A stretch of 64,000 bases of DNA from Limibacterium fermenti (GTDB taxonomy: Bacteria; Bacteroidota; Bacteroidia; Bacteroidales; Dysgonomonadaceae). Shown one piece after another: positions 54,519 to 63,658 of this stretch (within the stretch, counting starts at the first letter, position 1; the number at the start of each line of letters is the position of its first letter). The notes beneath the pieces are model-generated. The model saw only the letters and a list, made by a program, of their open reading frames with translations. It ran no database searches and was not told where the DNA came from. The position numbers were made by a program, and so were the translations under genes. Location of the stretch: assembly GCF_041902845.1 (NCBI RefSeq), contig NZ_CP159486.1:3844001-3908000 (forward strand). Direction: 5' to 3'.

Positions 54519-54823
54519 AGAAATTGTACTGTTATGAATATCAAGATAAAAAATAAGAACATATCAAAAGACAAGGTACTTATCCACAGAGCCTTTTTCG
54601 ATAATCCGAAGTTGAAAAAATAGTAATATTCGTGTCTTTTGTATTCGTTGATAAAATAGGCGCTGGCCGCCAGTGTGCCTACTTTAAACCAGAAAAGCAC
54701 CGAATATGCCCCCATGCCGTTTCTATATAGCAGATACATGCAAGCACCGTCGATGATTAGCGATGTCGGCAGGAAATAGCGGTGGAAAGCGAAGAGGAGA
54801 CGTATCTTTTTCCATAAATCCAT
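54515..54823 (-). CDS. Small membrane protein, partner of the ABC ATPase
   Basis: 102 residues with about three to four TM segments (LPTSLIIDGACMYLLY; YSVLFWFKVGTLAASAYF; TLSFDMFLFFILIFITVQFL) and an aromatic-rich cytosolic loop (NEYKRHEYYYFFNFGLSKKA). The loop resembles the coupling region of ABC-2-like permeases, but at 102 residues the protein is far shorter. It is translationally coupled to the ATPase. No named family recognised. Confidence 0.65.
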   Translation of the reverse strand: MDLWKKIRLLFAFHRYFLPTSLIIDGACMYLLYRNGMGAYSVLFWFKVGTLAASAYFINEYKRHEYYYFFNFGLSKKALWISTLSFDMFLFFILIFITVQFL

Positions 54824-54842
54824 GACGGACTGTTTTATCTTG

Positions 54843-55550
54843 TCAAAAATAGCGTTTTAAAATAGCCGCGACGGACGAGTAATATCCGCTGCCGAACAGG
54901 TTGAGATGTACCAGAAGGTAATAGAGTTGATAGAGATCGATTTGCTCGAGGTAATTACCGCCCCACAGGTCGCCGTGCAGCAGGGAAGGCTTAACATCCT
55001 CTCCCAAGATATCGGTGAACACGCGGAGGGCTTTACCTTCGGCCGGAATTTCGTCGGGGCGCAACCGGTGCGCCTTGAGCGCGAGGCGGCATTGCGGGGC
55101 GATGCGTTCGTACCAATAAAACGCCGGCCAATCGTCGTGCGGGGAATTGCTTTGCGGCAGCCGTCCGATAAAATTATCTTCTTCAAATCCGAAGCGCTCT
55201 TGCGGATAACAATGCAGGTGCGCCAGATGCGTGCCCAGCCGCTCGAAATCGGTGTGGTCGGGATGCTTACTTTCGATAAAGTCCATCAAAAGAAAGGATT
55301 CTCCGTCGACTGTCTCGGTCAGGTAAACATGCGGAACGGCGATTGTTCCGGTGCTTTCGAGCACCTGCAAGCCCGATTGTTCCGCGTGGAACATTGCTCC
55401 GGCTTCGGGGCGGTCGTTTACTTTCAGCAGATACTTTTTGTCTTTTGTTTCCAGCAGATACGCCGATGAAATGCTGCCTCCCGAAACAGGACGGGAGGAG
55501 AGGATTTCCTCCTCGATTCGATCGGAAATATAAGATAAGCTACGTTTCAT
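54843..55550 (-). CDS. Fructosamine kinase family protein with internal deletion
   Basis: 235 residues from ATG 55550 (preceded by GAGGGGAC); the family is about 285-290. The N-lobe is normal (SGGSISSAYLLETKDKKYLLKVN) and the catalytic loop reads SLLHGDLWGGNYL. There the usual FDPAxYYGxRExDLAM metal-binding segment and about 50 residues are missing, and the sequence goes straight to EQIDLYQLYYLLVHLNLFG, the normal C-terminal helix. The frame is kept. Without the metal-binding Asp, kinase activity on ketosamines is unlikely. Confidence 0.8.
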   Translation of the reverse strand: MKRSLSYISDRIEEEILSSRPVSGGSISSAYLLETKDKKYLLKVNDRPEAGAMFHAEQSGLQVLESTGTIAVPHVYLTETVDGESFLLMDFIESKHPDHTDFERLGTHLAHLHCYPQERFGFEEDNFIGRLPQSNSPHDDWPAFYWYERIAPQCRLALKAHRLRPDEIPAEGKALRVFTDILGEDVKPSLLHGDLWGGNYLEQIDLYQLYYLLVHLNLFGSGYYSSVAAILKRYF

Positions 55551-55643
55551 ATTTTGTCCCCTCCCCGTCAAACGGCTATCTGCCGTGGTTTTTTATTTCA
55601 TTCGTCTTTTATCCGTTACACCGCTTAGAGCAGCCAAACGGGC

Positions 55644-58265
55644 TCAATCGCGGGTCAAACCGGTGATGCTTTCTTTCAGCAACGCGATTTTCTCTTCCGC
55701 ATCGACCTGTTTCCGGCGTTCGTTTTCGACAATCTCCGGCTTGGCATTCTGCACGAACCGTTCGTTGCCGAGCTTCTTTAATACCGATTGCAGAAACCCT
55801 TCCTGATACGCCAGTTCGGATGTCAGCTTTTTCAGTTCCGCTTCTTTGTCGATCTTATCGCGCAACGGCATGCTGTATTCGGTGGTACCGACAAAGAACG
55901 CCGGTGCACCCGGCTCTTTTTGCGTTACCGGAGCGATGGACGACAAGTGGCACATCTTCGTGAGCAAGCTATTGTATTTGTCATTATGCCCGCTTCCCGT
56001 GTGGAGTACGAGCGCTTCTTTGTTGGGAATATTCTTCTCGAGGCGGATCGTTCGTACCCCGGCGACAATCTGTTTGACGGTTTCGAAAGCGTCGAGCAGC
56101 GACTCATCCACCATGCCGGCAGCCGGTTGCCGTGTCACCATAATGCTTTCCCCTTCGCGTCGGTCGTACGCACGTTGCCAGAGTTCTTCGGTGATGAAGG
56201 GCATGAAAGGATGCAAGAGGCGCAACAAGGCGTCGAAGAAGCCCAGAGTGGCTTCGTAAGTCGCTTTATCGATGGGTTGTTGATAGGCAGGCTTAATCAT
56301 CTCCAAGTACCAGGAAGAAAACTCGTCCCAGAAAAGGCGGTATACCTGCATGAGCGCTTCGGAGAGGCGGTATTTCGAAAACAGATCATCTATCTCGCGG
56401 ATATTTTTCGAGAGCAGATTCCCGAACCATTCGATAGCGATAGCCGCCGTATCGGGTTGCGGCGTCTCTTCCTTCACCTCCCATCCCTTTATCAGACGGA
56501 AAGCGTTCCATATCTTGTTATTGAAATTGCGTCCCTGTTCGCAGAGCGATTCGTCGAAGAGCAAGTCGTTGCCGGCCGCCGAAGAAAGGAGCATTCCCAT
56601 GCGCACGCCGTCGGCCCCGTATTGGTCGATCAGTGTCAGCGCGTCGGGCGAGTTGCCGAGTTGTTTCGACATCTTGCGTCCCTGCTTGTCGCGCACGATC
56701 CCCGTGAAATACACGTTTTTAAAGCAAGGTTCGCGGCGGTATTCGTACCCGCACATAATCATGCGCGCCACCCAGAAAAAGATGATGTCGGGGCCTGTCA
56801 CCAGGTCACTGGTCGGATAATAGTACACAATGTCTTTATTATCGGGGTCGTTGAATCCGTCGAAGACCGATATCGGCCATAGCCACGACGAAAACCAGGT
56901 GTCAAGGACGTCTTCATCCTGACGCAGGTCGTCGATAGACAGCGGATAATCGACCTTTTGCAATGCTTTTTGATAGGCTTCTTCGCGCGTCATCGCCACC
57001 ACGTAGCCCCCTTTGGGAAGGAAGTACGCCGGAATGCGATGTCCCCACCACAATTGGCGGCTGATGCACCAATCTTTGATGTTCTCCATCCAATGGCGGT
57101 AGGTGTTTTTGTATTTCTCGGGATAGAAGCGGATGGTATCGTTCTCTACCGCTTCGAGGGCGGGCTGCGCGAGATCGTCCATCTTCAGGAACCATTGCAT
57201 GGAGAGCTTCGGTTCGATAGCGGCATTCGTTCTTTCCGAAAAACCCACTTTATTCGTGTATGGTTCTACTTTTTCGAGCAAACCGGCTTCCTCGAGGTCT
57301 TTTTCTATTTGTTCGCGGACGGCGAAACGATCCATACCGGCGTAACGGCCGCCATGTTCGTTGAGGGTTCCGTCGGGATGGAAGATATCGATGGAAGGCA
57401 AGTTATATTTTTCACCCAGCATATAGTCGTTCACATCGTGGGCGGGCGTTACTTTCAGGCAGCCCGTTCCGAATTCGATATCGACATATTCGTCTTCGAT
57501 GACCGGCACCGTGCGGCCGGCCAGCGGGACGATCAGTTTCTTCCCTTTCAGATGGGCGTTTTTCGGATCATTCGGATTAATGCACACCGCCGTATCGCCG
57601 AAAATCGTTTCCGGGCGCGTAGTGGCGATCACCGCGTAATTATCAGATCCCTCTTCTTTATACCGCAAGTAATACAATTTTCCGTGTACCTCTTTATGGA
57701 TCACCTCCTCGTCCGAGAGGGCGGTGAGCGCCTGCGGATCCCAGTTGACCATCCGTACGCCCCGATAGATAAGTCCTTTGTCGTAAAGGTCGCAGAATAC
57801 ACGCAATACGCTTTGGGTTCGTTTCTCGTCCATGGTGAACACCGTCCTGTCCCAATCGCACGAGGCTCCGAGGCGCTTCAATTGTTCGAGGATGATGCCC
57901 CCGTGTTCGTGAGTCCAATCCCACGCATGCTCCAAGAATTCATCACGCGAGAGATCGTTTTTGCGGATCCCTTGCGAAGCCAGCTTATTGACCACTTTGG
58001 CTTCGGTAGCGATGGAAGCGTGGTCGGTGCCGGGAACCCAACACGCATTTTTCCCTTGCATGCGGGCGCGGCGCACCAGTACATCCTGTATCGTATTGTT
58101 CAACATGTGTCCCATGTGAAGGATTCCGGTCACGTTGGGAGGTGGAATAAGCAGGGTAAACGGTTCTCGCTCATCCGGTTCGGAATGAAACAGCCGGTTG
58201 TCCATCCAGTATTTATACCATTTCGCCTCTACCTCCTCAGGATTATATTTACTTGCAATCTCCAT
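55644..58265 (-). CDS. valS: Valyl-tRNA synthetase
   Basis: 873 residues. Class I motifs HMGH in PPNVTGILHMGHML (near 40-53) and KMSKS-like GRKMSKQLGNSPD (near 530), CP1 editing domain in between, and the C-terminal coiled-coil arm (ELKKLTSELAYQEGFLQSVLKKL). Charges tRNA-Val. A -7-like TACTTTTG box on this strand lies at 58286-58293. A long antisense frame covers it but is not coding. Confidence 0.97.
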   Translation of the reverse strand: MEIASKYNPEEVEAKWYKYWMDNRLFHSEPDEREPFTLLIPPPNVTGILHMGHMLNNTIQDVLVRRARMQGKNACWVPGTDHASIATEAKVVNKLASQGIRKNDLSRDEFLEHAWDWTHEHGGIILEQLKRLGASCDWDRTVFTMDEKRTQSVLRVFCDLYDKGLIYRGVRMVNWDPQALTALSDEEVIHKEVHGKLYYLRYKEEGSDNYAVIATTRPETIFGDTAVCINPNDPKNAHLKGKKLIVPLAGRTVPVIEDEYVDIEFGTGCLKVTPAHDVNDYMLGEKYNLPSIDIFHPDGTLNEHGGRYAGMDRFAVREQIEKDLEEAGLLEKVEPYTNKVGFSERTNAAIEPKLSMQWFLKMDDLAQPALEAVENDTIRFYPEKYKNTYRHWMENIKDWCISRQLWWGHRIPAYFLPKGGYVVAMTREEAYQKALQKVDYPLSIDDLRQDEDVLDTWFSSWLWPISVFDGFNDPDNKDIVYYYPTSDLVTGPDIIFFWVARMIMCGYEYRREPCFKNVYFTGIVRDKQGRKMSKQLGNSPDALTLIDQYGADGVRMGMLLSSAAGNDLLFDESLCEQGRNFNNKIWNAFRLIKGWEVKEETPQPDTAAIAIEWFGNLLSKNIREIDDLFSKYRLSEALMQVYRLFWDEFSSWYLEMIKPAYQQPIDKATYEATLGFFDALLRLLHPFMPFITEELWQRAYDRREGESIMVTRQPAAGMVDESLLDAFETVKQIVAGVRTIRLEKNIPNKEALVLHTGSGHNDKYNSLLTKMCHLSSIAPVTQKEPGAPAFFVGTTEYSMPLRDKIDKEAELKKLTSELAYQEGFLQSVLKKLGNERFVQNAKPEIVENERRKQVDAEEKIALLKESITGLTRD

Positions 58266-58472
58266 ATATGTTTCAATTTAAGGAGCAAAAGTACAAAAAA
58301 AAACGCAAAGTATGGTTTTAGAAGATGAGAGCATTCTTTTAGATCCTTTGCTGCTATGGACTTAGTTGATAGGTTTCCTTATCAAGCTCGAAATCCAATA
58401 AGTTCTGAAGTTCTTATATGATACGAGGTTGTTCCATAATTAGTCATTATCGTATTTGAGGTTGAATAAATT

Positions 58473-58502
58473 TTTGTTCTTTGAAGAAAACGCTTACATT
58501 TG
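58473..58502 (+). promoter_or_regulatory. Promoter of the toxin-antitoxin operon
   Basis: TTTG (58473-58476) and TACATTTG (58495-58502), 18-base spacer. A perfect AGGAGG (58511-58516) stands 8 bases before ATG 58525, unusually strong for this phylum. Confidence 0.65.
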
Positions 58503-58524
58503 CAGGTGAAAGGAGGCTGATTTT

Positions 58525-58791
58525 ATGAAAATTATTGCACATATCAACGCAGATACGACCGAGGGGCGGGAAATTATTGCGTATCTGAAAAAATTCCCCG
58601 ATGTGGTAACTTTTCCATCGAATGCGGTAAATGAACCGACAGAGGAATATACTCGTTTAGAGATCCCTACTGAAGATGTTTTGTCGGAAGACATGGAGAA
58701 GGCTCCAACGCATCGGCAAGTCTTTTCGAAACTATTGGATGATTTGAGTGAAGATTACGGCATCGATATGCACGCTCATTTCAAGTTATGA
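58525..58791 (+). CDS. Putative type II antitoxin
   Basis: 88 residues, acidic, starting MKIIAHINADTTEGREIIAYL. It precedes a RelE/ParE-like toxin with a 4-base overlap (ATGA). The C-terminal acidic tail (DDLSEDYGIDMH) fits a toxin-wrapping segment. No classic DNA-binding fold is evident. Assignment rests mainly on context. Confidence 0.65.
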   Translation: MKIIAHINADTTEGREIIAYLKKFPDVVTFPSNAVNEPTEEYTRLEIPTEDVLSEDMEKAPTHRQVFSKLLDDLSEDYGIDMHAHFKL

Positions 58792-59090
58792 AATATCGTA
58801 TTCGTTATTCCGATTCTGCATTGGAAGATATCCGTAATCTTCGTTTTATAATACGCGATACTTATAAGGCTCCGCTTACGGCGATTCATTATTTACAAGG
58901 GCTTTACGATGAAATAAAACGGTTGGCTGTTATGGCGGAGTCGTTGCCTGTTCAACAGAGTGAATCTTTATTGCGCTTCGGAAAGAATGTCAGACGCATT
59001 AATTATTCAAGTTTCGCAAGTGCGTTTGTAATCGTTGCGACTCAAACGGAGCCCTTTAGATGTTTTGTGGGGACCCGGCGTTCGCAATGA
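58788..59090 (+). CDS. RelE/ParE-family toxin with MITE-derived C-terminus
   Basis: 100 residues. Residues 1-72 fit the RelE/ParE fold (YRIRYSDSALEDIRNLRFIIRD ... LLRFGKNVRRIN), including the conserved Arg-Arg-Ile-Asn/Tyr strand. From residue 73 the frame enters a 209-bp palindromic insertion, and the last 28 residues (SSFASAFVIVATQ...) are encoded by it, replacing the usual final strands (IxxYxxxxxxIxIHRI). These usually carry catalytic or stabilising residues, so the toxin is probably inactive. Confidence 0.75.
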   Translation: MKYRIRYSDSALEDIRNLRFIIRDTYKAPLTAIHYLQGLYDEIKRLAVMAESLPVQQSESLLRFGKNVRRINYSSFASAFVIVATQTEPFRCFVGTRRSQ

Positions 59091-59214
59091 GCGTAAAAAG
59101 AGGAGCTGTTTGAGCGAAGCGAGTTCTACTCTTTTAGCGAACGAGAACGATACCGGGTCACAAAACATCGGGAGGCGAAGGTGAGTTGCAACGATATGGC
59201 TTGCGAAACTTGAA
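59006..59214. mobile_element. MITE-like palindromic element in the toxin 3' end
   Basis: 209 bases with TTCAAGTTTCGCAAG (59006-59020) inverted as CTTGCGAAACTTGAA (59200-59214). Inner arms also pair: ATCGTTGCGACTC / GAGTTGCAACGAT and GATGTTTTGTG..ACCCGG / CCGGGTCACAAAACATC. TTAATTA flanks both ends (58999-59005, 59215-59221), fitting a 7-base target duplication. Non-coding; needs a transposase in trans. Confidence 0.8.
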
Positions 59215-59218
59215 TTAA

Positions 59219-60385
59219 TTATTCTTCATACAACAGATACGGTTTGCGCTGTTGTTTGAACCGTTCCACGTCGTTTTGCCATTTCTTTTTGATTTCGTCG
59301 GCCGATTTGCCGGCGATGATATCTTGGCGGATATACTCCACGCCGACCAGTTTTTCAAAGAAAGCGGTGAAGAACTTCTCACCCATCTGCAGGTTGGCGT
59401 ACGCATCGATGACATACGATAAATCGAACCTTTTTTCCCAAATCACTTCATCGGAAACCGGACGAAGATCGACACCATAGCACGTTTCATTCAACAACGG
59501 CGGATTCTTCGCACCGGGCACGCTGCGGGGAGTGAAAGAAAAATCGGAACCTTTATACTTCGGATGCCCGTATATCTCAAACGGATAAGGTGTGCCGCGC
59601 CCGAGGCTCACGACGGTGCCTTCGAACAAGCAGGTCGACGGATATAAGTAAATGGAATGGTTATTCGGCAGGTTGGGAGAGGGGGCCACCGGCAAATCGT
59701 AGCGCGTTTGGTGCGTATAATTTTCGCACGGGACGACCGTTACATCGCAGGTGCGGCCTTCGGGCAACCACTTCTCTCCGTTGATCATCAACGCCAGTTC
59801 GCCGAGGGTCATGCCGTGAACAACCGGTATCGGCAACCATCCCACGCCGGATTTATATTTCATGTCGAGGATCGGGCCGTCTACGTAGAATCCGTTGGGA
59901 TTCGGCCGGTCCAATACGATCATTTTCTTGCCGTGTTCGGCGCAAGCGTCCATCAGGCGCGCCATGCTGGCGTAATACGTATAAAAGCGAAGTCCCACAT
60001 CTTGCAGATCGAACACCAGTACATCGAATTGTTTCATCTTATCGGCCGACGGTTTGCCGCTGCCGCTGCCGTACAGCGACCAAATAGGGATGCCTGTTTT
60101 TTCGTCTATGGAACTCGATACGTGTTCCCCGGCGTCGGCCGTCCCGCGGAAGCCGTGTTCGGGTGAGAAGATGCCCGCAATACGGATGTCGTTCTTCAGC
60201 AACATATCCACCAGGTGCTCATTACCGACCATCCCGGTTTGGTTGGACATGACGGCCACCCGTTTTCCCTGTAAAAGGGGAAAATAGAGGGAGGTGTTTT
60301 CGGCACCCATTTTTACCGGTTCGCCGTTTTGCGCAAAAAGTATCGTAGAGAAAAGCAACGTGGTTAAAAAGATCATTTTTTTCAT
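59219..60385 (-). CDS. NamZ-like exo-beta-N-acetylmuramidase (DUF1343)
   Basis: 388 residues from ATG 60385 (MKKMIFLTTLLFSTILFAQNG, signal peptide); a longer frame to 60481 would overlap the MerR gene. Family blocks: GKRVAVMSNQTGMVG, GIFSPEHGFRGTADAGEHV, VFDLQDVGLRFYTYYASM, and DRPNPNGFYVDGP. DUF1343 enzymes such as NamZ remove terminal MurNAc from peptidoglycan fragments outside the cytosol. Fits cell-wall recycling or scavenging of foreign muropeptides. Its stop codon (59219-59221) lies in the TTAATTA repeat next to the MITE. Confidence 0.88.
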   Translation of the reverse strand: MKKMIFLTTLLFSTILFAQNGEPVKMGAENTSLYFPLLQGKRVAVMSNQTGMVGNEHLVDMLLKNDIRIAGIFSPEHGFRGTADAGEHVSSSIDEKTGIPIWSLYGSGSGKPSADKMKQFDVLVFDLQDVGLRFYTYYASMARLMDACAEHGKKMIVLDRPNPNGFYVDGPILDMKYKSGVGWLPIPVVHGMTLGELALMINGEKWLPEGRTCDVTVVPCENYTHQTRYDLPVAPSPNLPNNHSIYLYPSTCLFEGTVVSLGRGTPYPFEIYGHPKYKGSDFSFTPRSVPGAKNPPLLNETCYGVDLRPVSDEVIWEKRFDLSYVIDAYANLQMGEKFFTAFFEKLVGVEYIRQDIIAGKSADEIKKKWQNDVERFKQQRKPYLLYEE

Positions 60386-60437
60386 CGGATCATTCTTTTT
60401 TGTGTAATAAGCGTCGGTTTTAGTTATTCGATCTGGG

Positions 60438-60836
60438 CTATTCTTTTTCAATATGAGGACTGATATATTTTTGATGTTCATGCAACCGGTCGAATTCCTC
60501 TTCCATCGAAAGCAATTCCTTTTTGATATCCTGAAGCTTGTCCAGAACCTGCACGCGTTTCAGATGGTCGTCTTTTTTTTCTTTCAAGGTCTGGCGGGCG
60601 CCGTCGAGGGTCAGGCCTTTTTCTTTCACCAAATGATAAATCACTTCGATTTGTTGCACATCTTCCCGGGTATACTGACGGGTGCCTCCCGGCGTTTTTT
60701 TCGGGCGGATCGTATCGAACTCTTTTTCCCAAAAACGGAGCAGCGAGATGTTCACCGCAAAATGATCGGCTACTTCCTGAATCGAAAAGAAGAGACGTTT
60801 ACTGTTGAAGTCGATAGGTTTCTTTCGTTTGCCCAT
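60438..60836 (-). CDS. MerR-family transcriptional regulator
   Basis: 132 residues from ATG 60836 (MGKRKKPIDFNSKRLFF); the open upstream part overlaps its own promoter. N-terminal winged HTH (FFSIQEVADHFAVNISLLRFWEKEFDTIRPKKTPGG, RQYTREDVQQIEVIYHLV) and a C-terminal dimerisation coiled coil. It belongs to the short MerR group next to housekeeping genes in Bacteroidetes; no metal-binding Cys are seen. Divergent from alaS, 144 bases between the starts. Confidence 0.85.
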   Translation of the reverse strand: MGKRKKPIDFNSKRLFFSIQEVADHFAVNISLLRFWEKEFDTIRPKKTPGGTRQYTREDVQQIEVIYHLVKEKGLTLDGARQTLKEKKDDHLKRVQVLDKLQDIKKELLSMEEEFDRLHEHQKYISPHIEKE

Positions 60837-60914
60837 TGGTGTTTGAAAAATACGGATAAAATCGTTTGTCGGTTTATCTGCGCCTATCTTTAGGATAATG
60901 GCGTAGAGATGTGG

Positions 60915-60946
60915 CAAAAATAAAGATTTTAGTGTAACTTTGCAAA
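60915..60946 (-). promoter_or_regulatory. Promoter for merR gene, overlapping the alaS promoter
   Basis: On the minus strand: TTTG (60943-60946) and TATTTTTG (60915-60922), 20-base spacer. On the plus strand TAACTTTG (60935-60942) is a -7 box for alaS within the same 32 bases, so the two promoters occlude each other. Confidence 0.6.
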
Positions 60947-60980
60947 CCATTTATCAGAAATAACTCGTTTTTTATAAGAT

Positions 60981-63602
60981 ATGATGACTTCAAAACAAAT
61001 CAGGCAATCGTTTAAAGATTTTTTTGCCTCTAAAGGACATCAGGTGGTCCCCTCGGCTCCTTTAGTCATTAAGGACGATCCGACGTTGATGTTTACCAAC
61101 GCCGGGATGAATCAGTTTAAAGACATTATCCTGGGGAATGTCCCTGCGAAATATCCCCGCATAACGGATTCGCAGAAATGTCTGCGGGTAAGCGGAAAGC
61201 ACAACGACTTGGAAGAAGTGGGGCACGATACCTATCACCACACGATGTTCGAGATGCTTGGAAACTGGTCGTTCGGCGATTATTTTAAAAGGGAAGCCAT
61301 CCAATGGGCGTGGGAATACCTGACCGAAGTCATCAAGATCGATAAAGACCGTTTGTACGCCACCGTTTTCGAAGGAAGCGAAGAAGAAGGCCTTGCGCGC
61401 GATACGGAGGCGGCCGGATACTGGGCGCAATACTTGCCTGCCGACCGCATCATCGATGGAAACAAAAAAGACAACTTCTGGGAGATGGGCGATACAGGAC
61501 CTTGCGGACCGTGTTCGGAAATTCATGTCGATATCCGTTCCGATGAGGAACGAGCAAAGGTCGACGGGCTGTCGCTGGTGAATAAAAGCCATCCGCAGGT
61601 CATCGAAATATGGAACCTGGTCTTTATGCAATATAACCGCAAGGCGGACGGATCGCTGGATCCCCTTCCGGCAAAAGTCATCGATACGGGAATGGGCTTC
61701 GAGCGGTTGTGCATGGCCGTGCAGGGCAAGAAATCGAATTACGACACCGATATCTTTCAACCGCTGATCAAGAAGATCGCCGAAGTATCGGCAACCGATT
61801 ACGGCGATGATCCTAAAAAAGACATTGCCATGCGCGTCGTAGCCGATCATGTGCGCACCATCGCTTTTTCGGTTACCGACGGGCAGTTGCCGTCGAATGC
61901 GAAAGCGGGGTACGTGATTCGCCGTATCTTGCGCCGCGCCGTTCGTTACGGATATACTTTCCTCGACCTGCATGAAGCGTTTATGTATAAGCTCATACCG
62001 GCGTTGGTCGATGTGATGGGCGAGGCGTATCCCGAATTGGTTGCGCAGCGCTCTTTAGTGGAAAAGGTGATCAGGGAAGAGGAAGAGTCGTTTTTGCGGA
62101 CGTTGGAGACGGGCATCCGTTTGCTGGAAAAACAAATGGAAGAGCATACCGCAAAAGGTGAAACGAAACTCGAAGGCGCGGTGGCTTTTAAATTATATGA
62201 CACTTACGGATTTCCGTTGGATTTAACGGAACTCATCTTGCGGGAACACGGCATGACCGTCGACCACGACGGATTCGATGCCGAAATGCGTAAGCAGAAA
62301 GAACGGGCGCGTCATGCGGCGGCCGTAGAAACCGGCGATTGGGTGCTGGTGCGCGACGGCGAACCGCAATTTGTCGGCTACGATAAGACGGAGGTCGAAA
62401 CGCACATCCTGCGTTACCGGAAGGTGAAACAAAAAAACAAGTCTTTCTTTCAGATCGTTTTGTCGGTGTCTCCTTTTTATGCCGAAATGGGAGGCCAGGT
62501 AGGCGATAGCGGTTGGCTTCTGACGGAAAACGGATCCATTGAGATTTTCGATACCAAGCGGGAAAATAACCTCGCTTTGCATCTTTCGAATAAGCTTCCC
62601 GAAGAAACGGAAGGAACGTTTCTCGCCCGGATCGATACGCAAAAACGGACGGCCACCGAGTGCAACCATACGGCTACGCACTTAATGCACGAAGCCCTGC
62701 GGGAGGTGTTGGGGAAACATGTCGAACAGAAGGGATCGTATGTATCGCCCGAATCGTTGCGCTTCGACTTCTCTCATTTTCAGAAGATGACCCGTGAGGA
62801 AATCCGTCAAGTGGAAGAGTTGGTGACCGCTGCCATACGCGGCGATTTTCCGTTGGAAGAGCATCGGCAGGTGCCGATCGAAGAAGCGAAGGCTGCCGGG
62901 GCGATGGCGTTATTCGGGGAGAAATACGGCGATACGGTTCGCACGGTACGCTTCGGCTCGTCGATCGAATTATGCGGAGGAACCCACATCTCGTCTACCG
63001 GCCGTATCGGAACATTCCGCATTGTGAGCGAAAGCGCCATCGCCGCCGGAGTACGCCGTATAGAAGCCGTAACCGCTAAAGCGTGTGAAGATTATCTGTA
63101 TGAGAAAGAAGAGATCCTTCAAGGCATAAGGGAATTGATCGTGGGCAGTTCTCCGGAAATCCTTACCGGACTGAGGAAGCTCATCGATGAAAACGAAGAG
63201 ATGAAGAAAAAGATCGTCGAGTTTACGAAAGAGAAGGCGCAACGACTGAAGAAAGCCATTCTTTCGCGTAAGGAGATTGTTAACGGAGTCTCTGTTTTCA
63301 AAGCCGTTTCGGAAACGGTGCCGCCGGAGGTTGTAAAAGATATAGCATTCTGGCTGCGAAACGAAGTGCCGGAGAATATGCTTTTCGTGGCAGGTACCTT
63401 GTCGGACGGTCGTCCGGGAATTACCTTGATGTTGAGCGATGATTTGGTCGCCAAAGGCTTGAATGCCGCCAAAATCATTCGTGAAGCCGCCAAACATATT
63501 CAGGGCGGCGGAGGCGGACAACCGCACTTCGCGACGGCAGGAGGTAAAAATCCTGACGGGCTGGCCGATGCGGTGGAAGCGATTATGCAGCAGTTGAAAT
63601 AA
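60981..63602 (+). CDS. alaS: Alanyl-tRNA synthetase
   Basis: 873 residues. Class II core with motif 1 near the start (FTNAGMNQFKDIILG), motif 2/3 (GHDTYHHTMFEMLGNWSFGDYF), editing domain with HTATHLMHEAL and ELCGGTHISSTG zinc motifs, and the C-Ala domain ending GGGGGQPHFATAGGKNPDG. Charges tRNA-Ala. The start may be the first or second ATG (MMTSKQ). No stem region for autoregulation was identified. Confidence 0.97.
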   Translation: MMTSKQIRQSFKDFFASKGHQVVPSAPLVIKDDPTLMFTNAGMNQFKDIILGNVPAKYPRITDSQKCLRVSGKHNDLEEVGHDTYHHTMFEMLGNWSFGDYFKREAIQWAWEYLTEVIKIDKDRLYATVFEGSEEEGLARDTEAAGYWAQYLPADRIIDGNKKDNFWEMGDTGPCGPCSEIHVDIRSDEERAKVDGLSLVNKSHPQVIEIWNLVFMQYNRKADGSLDPLPAKVIDTGMGFERLCMAVQGKKSNYDTDIFQPLIKKIAEVSATDYGDDPKKDIAMRVVADHVRTIAFSVTDGQLPSNAKAGYVIRRILRRAVRYGYTFLDLHEAFMYKLIPALVDVMGEAYPELVAQRSLVEKVIREEEESFLRTLETGIRLLEKQMEEHTAKGETKLEGAVAFKLYDTYGFPLDLTELILREHGMTVDHDGFDAEMRKQKERARHAAAVETGDWVLVRDGEPQFVGYDKTEVETHILRYRKVKQKNKSFFQIVLSVSPFYAEMGGQVGDSGWLLTENGSIEIFDTKRENNLALHLSNKLPEETEGTFLARIDTQKRTATECNHTATHLMHEALREVLGKHVEQKGSYVSPESLRFDFSHFQKMTREEIRQVEELVTAAIRGDFPLEEHRQVPIEEAKAAGAMALFGEKYGDTVRTVRFGSSIELCGGTHISSTGRIGTFRIVSESAIAAGVRRIEAVTAKACEDYLYEKEEILQGIRELIVGSSPEILTGLRKLIDENEEMKKKIVEFTKEKAQRLKKAILSRKEIVNGVSVFKAVSETVPPEVVKDIAFWLRNEVPENMLFVAGTLSDGRPGITLMLSDDLVAKGLNAAKIIREAAKHIQGGGGGQPHFATAGGKNPDGLADAVEAIMQQLK

Positions 63603-63658
63603 AAAATAAGCAGCCGGAACGGCAACCGGCTCATTATTCGTCAAACGGGAGGGAGTCG

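Noticed and set aside
54580..54588. TTATCCACA DnaA box
   Set aside because: Perfect 9-mer but single and inside a gene; another lies alone at 25722-25730. No cluster, so no oriC is called.
56958..58328. 456-codon open frame antisense to valS
   Set aside because: A shadow of the valS codon pattern; no promoter, no recognisable domain, and the sense gene is unmistakable.
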